This document shows, one piece after another, positions 15,756 to 24,657 of a DNA stretch of 33,613 bases. The notes below the pieces were generated by a model. The model worked only from the letters and a program-made list of their open reading frames with translations. It was not told the origin of the DNA and ran no database searches. This DNA comes from JBIOUF01 sp044866695 (GTDB taxonomy: Bacteria; Actinomycetota; Actinomycetes; Propionibacteriales; Nocardioidaceae). The DNA is taken from NCBI GenBank assembly GCA_044866695.1, contig JBIOUF010000096.1, positions 1 through 33,613 on the forward strand. Reading direction: 5' to 3'. Position 1 is the stretch's first letter; every line of letters starts with the position of its first letter. A program made the position numbers and the translations under genes.

Positions 15756-16673
15756 TCAGACGGCCTGGGCGAGCTCTCCGCCGGCGCGCTCGACGCTGGT
15801 GACCAGGTCGTGGGCGCCGTCGGGGCGGGCCACCTCGAAGTAGAACCTGGTGCCTCCGTCGGGCAGCGGGACGGCGGCGACGTAGCGCAGGGCACCGTCG
15901 GAGTGGGGGGAGCGCAGCCGCGGGACGGCGTGGTCGGCCAGCAGGCCCGTTGCGTCCCCGCGAGCCAGGCCGGTGGTCTCGTGCCAGTTCTGGTCGGCGC
16001 GGGCGCGACCGTCGTACAGCACCACCAGGGGGTCCAGCGAGAGCACTGCGGTGACCCTGGCACCCCGGGCGTCCCAGGAGCCGGCGGTGCCGGTGAGGAC
16101 CGTCCCGTGCGCCTGCCAGGTCAGGCCGTCGCGGCTGGTCAGGTACGCCGTCGACATCCGGTCCTCCTGACCCGGGACGTCCAGAGGGTGCACGCAGACC
16201 CACATCCGCCAGCCGTCCGGGCCGGCCACCACGACCGGGTCCTTGACCGCGAGGTCCGGGCTGCCGGGCAGGACCATGGTCCGACGCCCCGAGGGCAGGT
16301 CGGCGGGGTCGTCGGCGTCCAGCGCCTCGACCCACCAGTGCTTGGTGCCCGGCGTCGCGCAGGACAGGTAGAGCCGCCACCCGCCCTCCGGCCTGCGCAC
16401 GATCACCGGCCGCTCGAACGACTCCGCGCCGAACGTGCGCCGGTGCACCTGGCACACCGGCGCGAAGCTGACGCCGTCCAGCGAGCGCGCCACGACCACG
16501 CTGACCCCGCGTCCCGCGCCGAGCGGCCGGCGCACCCGGTAGGCGAGGTAGAAGACGCCGTCGTCCAGCACCGCGCTGGGCGCCCCCGCCCAGTTGCCGG
16601 CTCCGGGAGCCGGCGCGGGGACGACGACGGTGGCGTCGTCGAGGTCGGGCAGGGGAAGGGTCTCGACGGGCAT
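15756..16673 (-). CDS. Glycosyl hydrolase (GH43/GH32-like) beta-propeller protein
   Basis: A 305-residue protein with the repeating pattern of a five-bladed glycosidase propeller. Blades have strand pairs such as GAPSAVLDDGVFYLAYR, SFERPVIVRRPEGGWRLYLS, VKDPVVVAGPDGWRMWVC, STAYLTSRDGLTWQ and LVVLYDGRARADQNW. Proteins of this type are often annotated only as glycosidases. I cannot assign the catalytic acids, so activity is uncertain. There is no signal peptide, which would place it in the cytoplasm. It is divergent from thyA. The ATG at 16673 is supported by TAGACT seven bases upstream. Confidence 0.75.
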   Translation of the reverse strand: MPVETLPLPDLDDATVVVPAPAPGAGNWAGAPSAVLDDGVFYLAYRVRRPLGAGRGVSVVVARSLDGVSFAPVCQVHRRTFGAESFERPVIVRRPEGGWRLYLSCATPGTKHWWVEALDADDPADLPSGRRTMVLPGSPDLAVKDPVVVAGPDGWRMWVCVHPLDVPGQEDRMSTAYLTSRDGLTWQAHGTVLTGTAGSWDARGARVTAVLSLDPLVVLYDGRARADQNWHETTGLARGDATGLLADHAVPRLRSPHSDGALRYVAAVPLPDGGTRFYFEVARPDGAHDLVTSVERAGGELAQAV

Positions 16674-16679
16674 GGGCTA

Positions 16680-16685
16680 AGTCTA
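16680..16685 (-). promoter_or_regulatory. -10 box of the probably leaderless beta-propeller gene
   Basis: TAGACT on the minus strand lies at -12 to -7 from the ATG at 16673. It matches the hexamer used by the neighbouring sulfotransferase gene. Confidence 0.55.
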
Positions 16686-16707
16686 GCGAAAGAGTGCACT
16701 ATGAGTG

Positions 16708-16721
16708 GTGATTCATGTCAC
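16708..16721. promoter_or_regulatory. Candidate CRP/FNR-family operator
   Basis: GTGA-N6-TCAC forms an exact dyad in the 145-base spacer between the divergent beta-propeller gene and thyA. The core matches the half-sites known for CRP-type regulators, including actinobacterial GlxR/Crp. The outer bases are G rather than T on the left and G rather than A on the right. It lies about 22 bases upstream of the minus-strand -10 box, close to that gene's -35 region, and about 85 bases before the thyA -10 box. Confidence 0.35.
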
Positions 16722-16806
16722 GAAGTGGTGAAACGTGTCGCAGTCTGTGCTCCGCGCCCGGGGACCCGGGCTCGCGTGTCCCGCCGGGGGCCGATGAGCC
16801 CGATGC

Positions 16807-16812
16807 TAGGTT
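16807..16812 (+). promoter_or_regulatory. -10 box of probably leaderless thyA
   Basis: TAGGTT lies at -12 to -7 from the thyA GTG, with no Shine-Dalgarno sequence between them. Confidence 0.6.
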
Positions 16813-16818
16813 GACCGG

Positions 16819-17628
16819 GTGCGGCAGTACCTCGACCTGGTCCGGCGCGTGCTGGACGAGGGCGTGGAGAAGACCGACCGCACCGGCACCGGCACCCTGA
16901 GCGTGTTCGGCCACCAGATGCGCTTCGACCTGTCCGCCGGCTTCCCGCTGGTGACCACCAAGCGCATCCACACGCGGTCGGTGTTCGCCGAGCTGCTGTG
17001 GTTCCTGCGCGGTGACACCAACGTCACCTGGCTGCGGGAGCGTGGGGTGACCATCTGGGACGAGTGGGCCGGTGCCGACGGCGACCTCGGCCCCGTGTAC
17101 GGCGCCCAGTGGCGCAGCTGGCCCACCGCCGACGGGCAGCACGTCGACCAGCTCGCGAGGGTGGTCGAGTCGCTCCGCCGCGACCCGGACAGCCGCCGGC
17201 ACGTGGTCTCGGCATGGAACGTCGCCGACATCCCACGCATGGCGCTCGCGCCGTGCCACGTGCTGTTCCAGTTCTACGTGACGCCGGACGCGGCAGGCCC
17301 GGGCCGGCTGAGCTGCCAGCTCTACCAGCGCTCCGCCGACGTGTTCCTCGGCGTGCCGTTCAACATCGCGTCGTACGCGCTGCTCACCCACCTGGTCGCC
17401 CAGGTCACCGGCCTGGACGTCGGGGACTTCGTGCACACGCTGGGTGACGCCCACCTCTACCGCAACCATCTCGACCAGGCCCGGCTGCAGCTGGGGCGCG
17501 AGCCGCGGCCACTGCCGACCCTGTGGCTGGAGCCGTCGGTGCGAGACCTGGACGGCTTCACGCTCGAGCACATCGAGGTCAAGGACTACGACCCCCACCC
17601 CGGGATCAAGGCGCCGATCGCCGTATGA
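16819..17628 (+). CDS. thyA: Thymidylate synthase
   Basis: A complete 269-residue ThyA, which methylates dUMP to dTMP and oxidises methylene-tetrahydrofolate to dihydrofolate. The catalytic Cys is C146 in LAPCHVLFQFY. The substrate-binding blocks KTDRTGTGTLSVFG, GDLGPVYGAQWR, SCQLYQRSADVFLGVPFNIASYA and the C-terminal KAPIAV are all present. GTG 16819 aligns with the family N-terminus. The next gene encodes dihydrofolate reductase, which regenerates the folate cofactor that ThyA consumes; the two form an operon with a seven-base gap. Confidence 0.98.
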   Translation: MRQYLDLVRRVLDEGVEKTDRTGTGTLSVFGHQMRFDLSAGFPLVTTKRIHTRSVFAELLWFLRGDTNVTWLRERGVTIWDEWAGADGDLGPVYGAQWRSWPTADGQHVDQLARVVESLRRDPDSRRHVVSAWNVADIPRMALAPCHVLFQFYVTPDAAGPGRLSCQLYQRSADVFLGVPFNIASYALLTHLVAQVTGLDVGDFVHTLGDAHLYRNHLDQARLQLGREPRPLPTLWLEPSVRDLDGFTLEHIEVKDYDPHPGIKAPIAV

Positions 17629-17635
17629 CCCGGGC

Positions 17636-18148
17636 ATGACCGCACCGACGAGCCTGCCCTCCACCGCTCCGGCGCGCAAGCGAGTGGTGCTGGTCGCGGC
17701 CGTCGCCGACAACGGCGTGATCGGTGCCCGGGACCAGGTGCCTTGGCACCTCCCCGGCGACCTCAGGCACTTCCGGGCGGTCACGCGCGGCCACACCGTG
17801 GTGATGGGACGCCGTACGTTCGACTCGATCGGGCATCCCCTGCCCTACCGCACCAACGTGGTGGTGACCCGCACGCCGGGCTGGTCGCACGAGGGCGTCT
17901 TCGCCGCCCCGGACCTCGACGCCGCGCTCGGGCTCGCGCAGCGGTTCGACGGGGAGGTCATGGTGATCGGCGGCGCGCAGATCTACGCGCTGGCGCTGCC
18001 CGTGGCGGACGCGCAGATCCTCACCGAGGTGCACCAGTCGCCGCCCGGCGACGCGCACTACCCGGCGTTCGACCGGTCGGCGTGGCGGGAGACCCGCCGG
18101 GAGGCGCACGAGGGGTACGACCTGGTCTGGCTGGAGCGGCCCTCGTAG
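17636..18148 (+). CDS. dfrA: Dihydrofolate reductase
   Basis: A 170-residue DHFR that reduces dihydrofolate with NADPH. After a tail of about 15 residues the core begins VVLVAAVADNGVIG. D42 in VPWHLPGDLRHF matches the catalytic acid (Asp27 of E. coli). HTVVMGRRTFDSIG and the glycine pair in VMVIGGAQIY form the NADPH site. The ATG at 17636 lies seven bases after thyA; the open frame continues upstream inside thyA, but that portion is a shadow. Coupling to thyA is the usual arrangement. Confidence 0.97.
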   Translation: MTAPTSLPSTAPARKRVVLVAAVADNGVIGARDQVPWHLPGDLRHFRAVTRGHTVVMGRRTFDSIGHPLPYRTNVVVTRTPGWSHEGVFAAPDLDAALGLAQRFDGEVMVIGGAQIYALALPVADAQILTEVHQSPPGDAHYPAFDRSAWRETRREAHEGYDLVWLERPS

Positions 18149-18255
18149 CCGGCCCGAGCCCTCCGGGGATGCCCGGTGCCAGGGTGGGCGGCGTAGAGTT
18201 GCGCGTCGCAGCAGGCAGCTGGACTTTCGCAACAGGTCGTGGGCGGCCCCCCGGG

Positions 18256-18990
18256 TCAGCCCTCGGTGGCCTCCTCGAGCGGCGCGGCGGGGGCCTCCCC
18301 GAACAGCGCGGCGTAGCTGAAGCCCGCGATGAGGCCGCCCAGCAGCGGGGCGAGGATGAACACCCACAGCTGCGCGATCGCGTCGCCGCCGGCGAAGAGC
18401 GCCGGGCCGATGGACCGGGCCGGGTTCACCGACGTGTTGCTCACCGGGATGCTGATCAGGTGGATCAGGGTCAGCGCGAGCCCGATGGCGATCGGCGCGA
18501 AGCCCTTCGGGGCCAGCGTGTGCGTGGCGCCCAGGATGATGTAGAGGAAGAACGCGGTGAGCAGGACCTCGATGACGATCACCGCGAGCAGCGAGTAGCC
18601 GCCGGGTGACCGGTCGCCGTACCCGTTGGTGGCGAAGCCGCTGTCGACGGCGCTGAACCCGTCGACGCCGTTGGCCACGACCCACAGCACCGCGGCGGCC
18701 ACGATCGCCGCGACCACCTGGGTGACGACGTAGCCGGGCACGTCCTTCCAGTCGAAGCGTCTGCTGCTGGCCAGGCCGACGGTGATGGCGGGGTTGAAGT
18801 GGCCGCCGCTCACGTGGCCGACCGCGTAGGCCATCGTCAGCACGGTCAGGCCGAACGCGAAGGCGACGCCCAGCCAGCCGATCCCGACGTCGGGGACGCC
18901 GGCGGCCAGGACGGCGCTGCCGCAGCCGCCGAAGACCAGCCAGAAGGTGCCGAAGAACTCCGCGGCGAGTCGTTGGGTCATGGTGGGCAC
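18256..18990 (-). CDS. aqpZ: Aquaporin Z-type water channel
   Basis: A 244-residue MIP-family channel with six membrane helices and two NPA boxes, N66-P67-A68 (HFNPAIT) and N189-P190-A191 (SVNPARS). H177, T186 and R192 occupy the AqpZ selectivity-filter positions, and an aromatic is expected in helix 2. This favours water over glycerol. A loop of about 20 residues near 107-130 (DGFSAVDSG...YGDRSPGG) resembles other AqpZ proteins. The tail is acidic and Ala/Pro-rich. The GTG at 18990 is chosen over ATG 18981 because AGGAGG stands six bases before it. It interrupts the usual thyA-dfrA to dapA order. Confidence 0.94.
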   Translation of the reverse strand: MPTMTQRLAAEFFGTFWLVFGGCGSAVLAAGVPDVGIGWLGVAFAFGLTVLTMAYAVGHVSGGHFNPAITVGLASSRRFDWKDVPGYVVTQVVAAIVAAAVLWVVANGVDGFSAVDSGFATNGYGDRSPGGYSLLAVIVIEVLLTAFFLYIILGATHTLAPKGFAPIAIGLALTLIHLISIPVSNTSVNPARSIGPALFAGGDAIAQLWVFILAPLLGGLIAGFSYAALFGEAPAAPLEEATEG

Positions 18991-18996
18991 GGGAAG

Positions 18997-19002
18997 CCTC
19001 CT
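18997..19002 (-). promoter_or_regulatory. Strong Shine-Dalgarno of the aquaporin gene
   Basis: On the minus strand AGGAGG is separated by six bases from the GTG at 18990 and by 15 from the in-frame ATG. It therefore decides for the GTG. It contrasts with the leaderless genes around it. Confidence 0.65.
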
Positions 19003-19112
19003 CGAGAACGGGCAACGGTGCGAGTGCCGCAGGTCAGTCTTGCGGCTCCGGGGCGCGGGTCCGGGGAGGCGCGCCCCGACGCGCCGGTGGGCTGCTGCCG
19101 GGCCAGACCCCC

Positions 19113-19118
19113 TAACCT
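19113..19118 (+). promoter_or_regulatory. -10 box of probably leaderless dapA
   Basis: TAACCT lies at -12 to -7 from the dapA ATG, with no Shine-Dalgarno before the start. Confidence 0.55.
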
Positions 19119-19124
19119 GGGGAC

Positions 19125-20029
<905 letters not shown>

Positions 20030-20033
<4 letters not shown>

Positions 20034-21721
20034 GCCACCCGCACCCGGAGCTGTCCGCTCCGGCACCGCTGCCCGCACACGGCCTGCGCGTCATCCCGCT
20101 CGGCGGCCTGGGCGAGATCGGCCGCAACATGACGGTCTTCGAGTACTCCGGCCGGCTGCTGGTGGTCGACTGCGGCGTGCTGTTCCCCGAGGAGAACCAC
20201 CCCGGGGTCGACCTGATCCTGCCCGACTTCGAGCCGATCCGGGCCCGGCTGGACGCCGTCGAGGCAGTGGTGCTGACCCACGGCCACGAGGACCACATCG
20301 GGGCGGTGCCGTACCTGCTGCGCGAGCGCCCCGACATCCCGCTGGTCGGCTCCAAGCTCACCTTGGCCCTGCTGCGTCCCAAGCTCGCCGAGCACCGGCT
20401 CAAGGAGACCGCGCACCACGTCGTCGCGGAGGGCGACACGATCGCCTTCGGGCCGTTCGACCTGGAGTTCGTCGCGGTCAACCACTCGATCCCCGACTCC
20501 TTGGCCGTCGTGGTCCGCACCGGCGCGGGCACCGTGCTGCACACCGGCGACTTCAAGATGGACCAGCTGCCCCTGGACCGGCGGATCACCGACCTGCGCG
20601 CGTTCGCGCGGCTCGGCGAGGAGGGCGTCGACCTGTTCCTCGTCGACTCCACCAACGCCGAGGTCCCCGGCTTCACCGTCTCGGAGACCGAGATCGGCCC
20701 GGTCATCGACCGGGTGTTCCACCAGAGCAAGGGCCGGATCATCGTCGCCTGCTTCGCCTCCCACGTGCACCGGGTGCAGCAGGTGCTCGACGCCGCGGTG
20801 CAGCACGACCGCAAGGTCGCCTACGTCGGCCGCTCGATGCTGCGCAACATGGGAATCGCCCGGGACCTCGGGTACCTCGACGTGCCACCAGGAGTCCTGG
20901 TCGACGCGCGCGACATCGGTGAGCACCCGTCGGAGCGCACCGTCCTGGTCTCGACCGGGTCCCAGGGGGAGCCGCTCTCGGCGCTGAGCCGGATCGCCCA
21001 GCGCAACCACAGCTTCGTGCACATCGAGGAGGGCGACACGGTCGTCCTGGCCTCCAGCCTGATCCCCGGCAACGAGAACGCGGTCTACCGGGTGATCAAC
21101 GGGCTGGCCCGCTGGGGCGCCAAGGTCGTGCACAAGGGCAACGCCCTGGTGCACGTGTCCGGGCACGCCAGCGCGGGGGAGCTGCTCTACTGCTACAACA
21201 TCGTCCGCCCCGGCAACGTCATGCCGGTGCACGGCGAAGTGCGGCACATGCAGGCCAACGCCGCGCTGGCCGAGGCCACCGGGGTGCCCCGGGAGAACAT
21301 CGTGGTCGCGGAGGACGGGATCGTCGTGGACCTCGTCGACGGCCGCGCCACCGTCGCCGGGAAGGTGGACTGCGGATACGTCTTCGTCGACGGGTCGTCG
21401 GTCGGCGACGTCACCGAGACGTCGCTGAAGGACCGCCGGATCCTCGGCGAGGAGGGGTTCATCTCGGTGATCGTGGTCGTGGACACGGTGACCGGCAAGG
21501 TGGCCGGCGGCCCGGAGATCCACGCCCGCGGGTTCGTGGAGGACGACGCGGTGTTCGACGACATCAAGCAGCCGATCATCGACGCCCTGGGCGCCGCCGT
21601 GCGCGACGGCGTCACCGACCCCTACCAGCTCCAGCAGACCATGCGCCGCATCGTCGGACGGTGGGTCAACAACCGGCACCGCCGGCGGCCGATGATCATC
21701 CCTGTTGTCGTGGAGGCCTAG
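20030..21721 (+). CDS. rnj: Ribonuclease J
   Basis: A 563-residue metallo-beta-lactamase/beta-CASP nuclease with both 5' exonuclease and endonuclease activity on RNA. The zinc motif is H84-G-H86-E-D88-H89 (THGHEDH). HTGDFKMD, VDSTNAE and the beta-CASP segment with FASHVHRVQQVL, STGSQGEP and HVSGHAS follow in order. A C-terminal domain (about 440-563) ends in RRPMIIPVVVEA. The GTG start lies within GTGA, overlapping the dapA stop, so the two are translationally coupled. With pnp in the same window, two main RNA-degrading enzymes lie in this locus. Confidence 0.97.
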
Positions 21722-21733
21722 GACCCCGGCTGG

Positions 21734-21808
21734 GTCGAGCCGTCAGTCTTGGTGGGCCGAGCCGTCAGTTCTGGCGGGCCGAGCCGGCGACGTTGGTGGG
21801 TCGAGGCG
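21734..21808 (+). repeat. 22-bp minisatellite array, copy 3
   Basis: Three 22-base units start at 21734, 21756 and 21778, with a partial fourth from 21800. They are more diverged than in the other arrays (GTCAGTCTTGG, GTCAGTTCTGG, GGCGACGTTGG). The array begins 12 bases after the rnj stop. Confidence 0.88.
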
Positions 21809-21847
21809 AGGGCGGTTCGCCGGCAAGGTAGGTCGGCTGGGCAGCCG

Positions 21848-22020
21848 GGATGCAGGTGGTGGTCCCGTCGGTGCCACCTGCGGTCGCGCCCGTGGGGGAG
21901 TCGAACCGCGGACTCCGTTCGTCGGCGAGGGCGCTTCGCGCCGGAGCGACGACCACAGTCCACGGTTCGACTCCTTGCCGGTGACCTCGCCCACCCCTCG
22001 CTGCCCTCGGGGTGGGTTCG
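21848..22020. repeat. Dispersed structured intergenic element, copy 2
   Basis: This is the homologue of 4969-5140. Stem A, 21852-21859 with 21874-21881, is perfect over 8 bp. Stem B, 21897-21908 with 21963-21974, is perfect over 12 bp; after one mismatch it continues for five more pairs (GGACT with AGTCC). Stem C is CGTCG/CGACG, 21920-21924 with 21947-21951. The apical hairpin is GGCGC-TTC-GCGCC, 21930-21942. It ends about 45 bases before the ftsK -10 box. Confidence 0.82.
21990..22016. terminator. Hairpin between rnj and ftsK
   Basis: CCCACCCC (21990-21997) pairs with GGGGTGGG (22009-22016) around an 11-base loop. It could end rnj transcripts, but no T tract follows. Copy 1 of the structured element has no matching hairpin. 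Confidence 0.45.
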
Positions 22021-22066
22021 GGCACCGCCCGGCGTGTGAAACATGGGACTGGTGTGACTCGTCGCC

Positions 22067-22072
22067 TAGGCT
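22067..22072 (+). promoter_or_regulatory. -10 box of probably leaderless ftsK
   Basis: TAGGCT lies at -14 to -9 from the ATG at 22081, with no RBS. It rejects the longer open frame that begins at 22012 inside the repeat element. Confidence 0.5.
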
Positions 22073-22080
22073 CTTGCACC

Positions 22081-24657
22081 ATGGCGACCCGTACCTCCAC
22101 CTCGGCGCGCGGCCGCAGCGCGCGGACCCGCGGGTCGGGCTCGTCCAAGGGCGGCTCCGCGGCCTCCTCCCGGTCCCGGTCACGAGGGGCGGGGACGTCG
22201 TCTCGGCGCTCGGGCTCCCGCCGGCCGCCACCGCGGGCGGTCCGCAACGGTCCGAGCCCGGTGCGCCGGCTGGTCGGGGGCGTCGCCCACGCTCTGGCGG
22301 GCGGCGTCCGCGCGGTGTGGCTGGCGGTCGCGGCGCTCGTGGGCGGCCTGGTCCGCCGGGTGGGCAGGACGGCGCGGGAGCTCGACCCGGCGCACCGCCG
22401 GGACGGGGTCGCCCTCGCCGTGCTCGCCGCGGCCGTCGTGGTGGCCGCCGCGGTCTGGTGGCAGCTGCCGGGCAGCCTCATGGACGCGGTGCGCACCGTC
22501 GTCACCGGCTCCGTGGGCCTCGTGGGCTGGCTGGTGCCGGTGCTCCTGGCGCTGGCCGGCCTGCGCGCGCTGCGCAACCCCGAGCGCGCCGGTCCCGCCG
22601 GGCGCCAGGTGGTCGGGTGGGCGGCGCTGCTGTTCGGCGTGCTGGGCCTGCTGCACGTGGCGCACGGCGCGCCCGGCGGCGGTGACACCGAGCGGCTGGG
22701 CGACGCCGGTGGCGCGCTGGGCTTCGTGGCCGGGTCGCTGCTGCTGGACCTGCTGCAGTCCGCGTACGTCGCCGTACCGATCCTGGTGCTGCTGGCCTGC
22801 TTCGGGGTCCTGGTCGTCACCGGCACGCCGCTCCACCAGGTGCCGGCCCGGCTTCGCGCGGCACGGGACCGCCTTCTCGGCCGCACCGCTCCCACCGCCG
22901 CGGACCCCCCCGCGGACCCCACCGAGGACCCGGCCCGTGCCGCACCCAGCCTGCGGCGGTCCCGTCCCCGGCGACGCGTGGGCGCCATGCGCGACGACGA
23001 GGCGCTGCTCCCCGAGGGCGACGCGCCCTACGAGAGCCCGGTGCGGGTCGAGCCCGCCGAGCCGGACCGGAGGCAGGACCCGCCGAGCACGAGCACACCG
23101 GTCCCCGCCGCAGGACCGGGCGAACGCGCGGAGCCACCCCCGCATACCCCGCTGCCGCCGCGCGTGGAGCAGCTCACCCTCGCCGGTGACGTCACCTACT
23201 CCGTGCCCGGCAACGACGTGCTCAGGGCCGGCAGCCCGCACAAGGCGCGCAGCCGCGCGTCCGACGAGGTGGTCGGGCGTCTCACCGAGGTGCTCGAGCA
23301 GTTCGAGATCGACGCGCAGGTCACCGGCTACACGCGGGGGCCGACCGTGACCCGCTACGAGGTGGAGCTCGGCCCGGCGGTCAAGGTCGAGAAGGTCACC
23401 GCGCTGGGCAGGAACATCGCCTACGCCGTCGCGAGCGCCGACGTCCGCATCCTGTCGCCGATCCCGGGCCGGAGCGCGATCGGCATCGAGATCCCGAACG
23501 CGGACAAGGAGATCGTCTCGCTCGGCGACGTGCTGCGCTCGGCGAACGCGCGCCGCGACGAGCATCCCATGCTGGTCGCGATGGGCAAGGACGTGGAGGG
23601 CGGCTTCGTGGTCGCCAACCTCGCCAAGATGCCGCACCTGCTGGTGGCGGGCGCGACCGGCTCCGGCAAGTCCAGCTTCGTCAACTCGATGGTGGTCTCG
23701 CTGCTGATGAGGTCCACGCCCGACGAGGTGCGGATGGTCATGGTCGACCCCAAACGCGTGGAGCTGACCGTCTACGAAGGCATCCCGCACCTGATCACGC
23801 CGATCATCACCAGCCCGAAGAAGGCGGCCGAGGCGCTGCAGTGGGTGGTGCGGGAGATGGACCTACGCTACGACGACCTCGCGGCATTCGGTTTTCGTCA
23901 CATCGACGACTTCAACCGCGCCGTGCGAGCGGGGAAGGTGCAGCCGCCTGCCGGCAGCGACCGGGTTCTCGCGCCGTACCCCTATCTGCTCGTCGTCGTC
24001 GACGAGCTCGCCGACCTGATGATGGTGGCGCCGCGCGACGTCGAGGACGCCGTCGTGCGGATCACCCAGCTCGCCCGGGCCGCCGGCATCCACCTGGTGC
24101 TGGCGACGCAGCGTCCCTCCGTCGACGTGGTCACCGGGCTGATCAAGGCCAACGTGCCGTCGCGGCTGGCGTTCGCGACGTCCAGCCTCGCCGACAGCCG
24201 GGTCATCCTCGACCAGCCCGGAGCCGAGAAGCTGGTCGGCCAGGGCGACGGACTGTTCCTGCCGATGGGCGCCTCGAAGCCGGTGCGGGTGCAGGGGTCG
24301 TGGGTGACCGAGGCGGAGATCCACCAGGTGGTGGCCCACTGCAAGGGCCAGCTCACCCCGACCTACCGCGACGACGTGACCACCCCGGCGCAGTCCCGGC
24401 GCGAGCTCGACGACGACATCGGCGACGACCTCGACCTGGTCGTCCAGGCGGTCGAGCTGGTGGTCACCACGCAGTTCGGCTCCACGTCGATGCTGCAGCG
24501 CAAGCTGCGGGTCGGGTTCGCCAAGGCGGGCCGGCTGATGGACATCTTGGAGAGCCGGGGCGTGGTCGGGCCCAGCGAGGGGTCCAAGGCACGTGACGTC
24601 CTGGTCAAGCCCGACGACCTCGACGAGGTCGTCGCCACCTTGCAGGGGGAGCAGTGA
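22081..24657 (+). CDS. ftsK: DNA translocase FtsK/SpoIIIE
   Basis: An 858-residue septal DNA pump that moves chromosome ends through the closing septum. A basic Ser/Arg-rich tail (residues 1-60) precedes four membrane helices between about 110 and 260. A Pro/Arg-rich linker reaches about 350. The motor has Walker A GATGSGKS near residue 523 and Walker B VVVDELAD near 640. The gamma winged-helix domain that reads KOPS sites is at about 785-855 (VTTQFGSTSMLQRKLRVGFAKAGRLMD). Length is typical of actinobacteria. Its last bases overlap the GTG of the RodZ-like gene. Confidence 0.97.
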   Translation: MATRTSTSARGRSARTRGSGSSKGGSAASSRSRSRGAGTSSRRSGSRRPPPRAVRNGPSPVRRLVGGVAHALAGGVRAVWLAVAALVGGLVRRVGRTARELDPAHRRDGVALAVLAAAVVVAAAVWWQLPGSLMDAVRTVVTGSVGLVGWLVPVLLALAGLRALRNPERAGPAGRQVVGWAALLFGVLGLLHVAHGAPGGGDTERLGDAGGALGFVAGSLLLDLLQSAYVAVPILVLLACFGVLVVTGTPLHQVPARLRAARDRLLGRTAPTAADPPADPTEDPARAAPSLRRSRPRRRVGAMRDDEALLPEGDAPYESPVRVEPAEPDRRQDPPSTSTPVPAAGPGERAEPPPHTPLPPRVEQLTLAGDVTYSVPGNDVLRAGSPHKARSRASDEVVGRLTEVLEQFEIDAQVTGYTRGPTVTRYEVELGPAVKVEKVTALGRNIAYAVASADVRILSPIPGRSAIGIEIPNADKEIVSLGDVLRSANARRDEHPMLVAMGKDVEGGFVVANLAKMPHLLVAGATGSGKSSFVNSMVVSLLMRSTPDEVRMVMVDPKRVELTVYEGIPHLITPIITSPKKAAEALQWVVREMDLRYDDLAAFGFRHIDDFNRAVRAGKVQPPAGSDRVLAPYPYLLVVVDELADLMMVAPRDVEDAVVRITQLARAAGIHLVLATQRPSVDVVTGLIKANVPSRLAFATSSLADSRVILDQPGAEKLVGQGDGLFLPMGASKPVRVQGSWVTEAEIHQVVAHCKGQLTPTYRDDVTTPAQSRRELDDDIGDDLDLVVQAVELVVTTQFGSTSMLQRKLRVGFAKAGRLMDILESRGVVGPSEGSKARDVLVKPDDLDEVVATLQGEQ

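Noticed and set aside
16819..18148. Resistance-type thymidylate synthase/DHFR cassette
   Set aside because: The pair has the normal chromosomal arrangement, normal codon use and no mobile-element ends.
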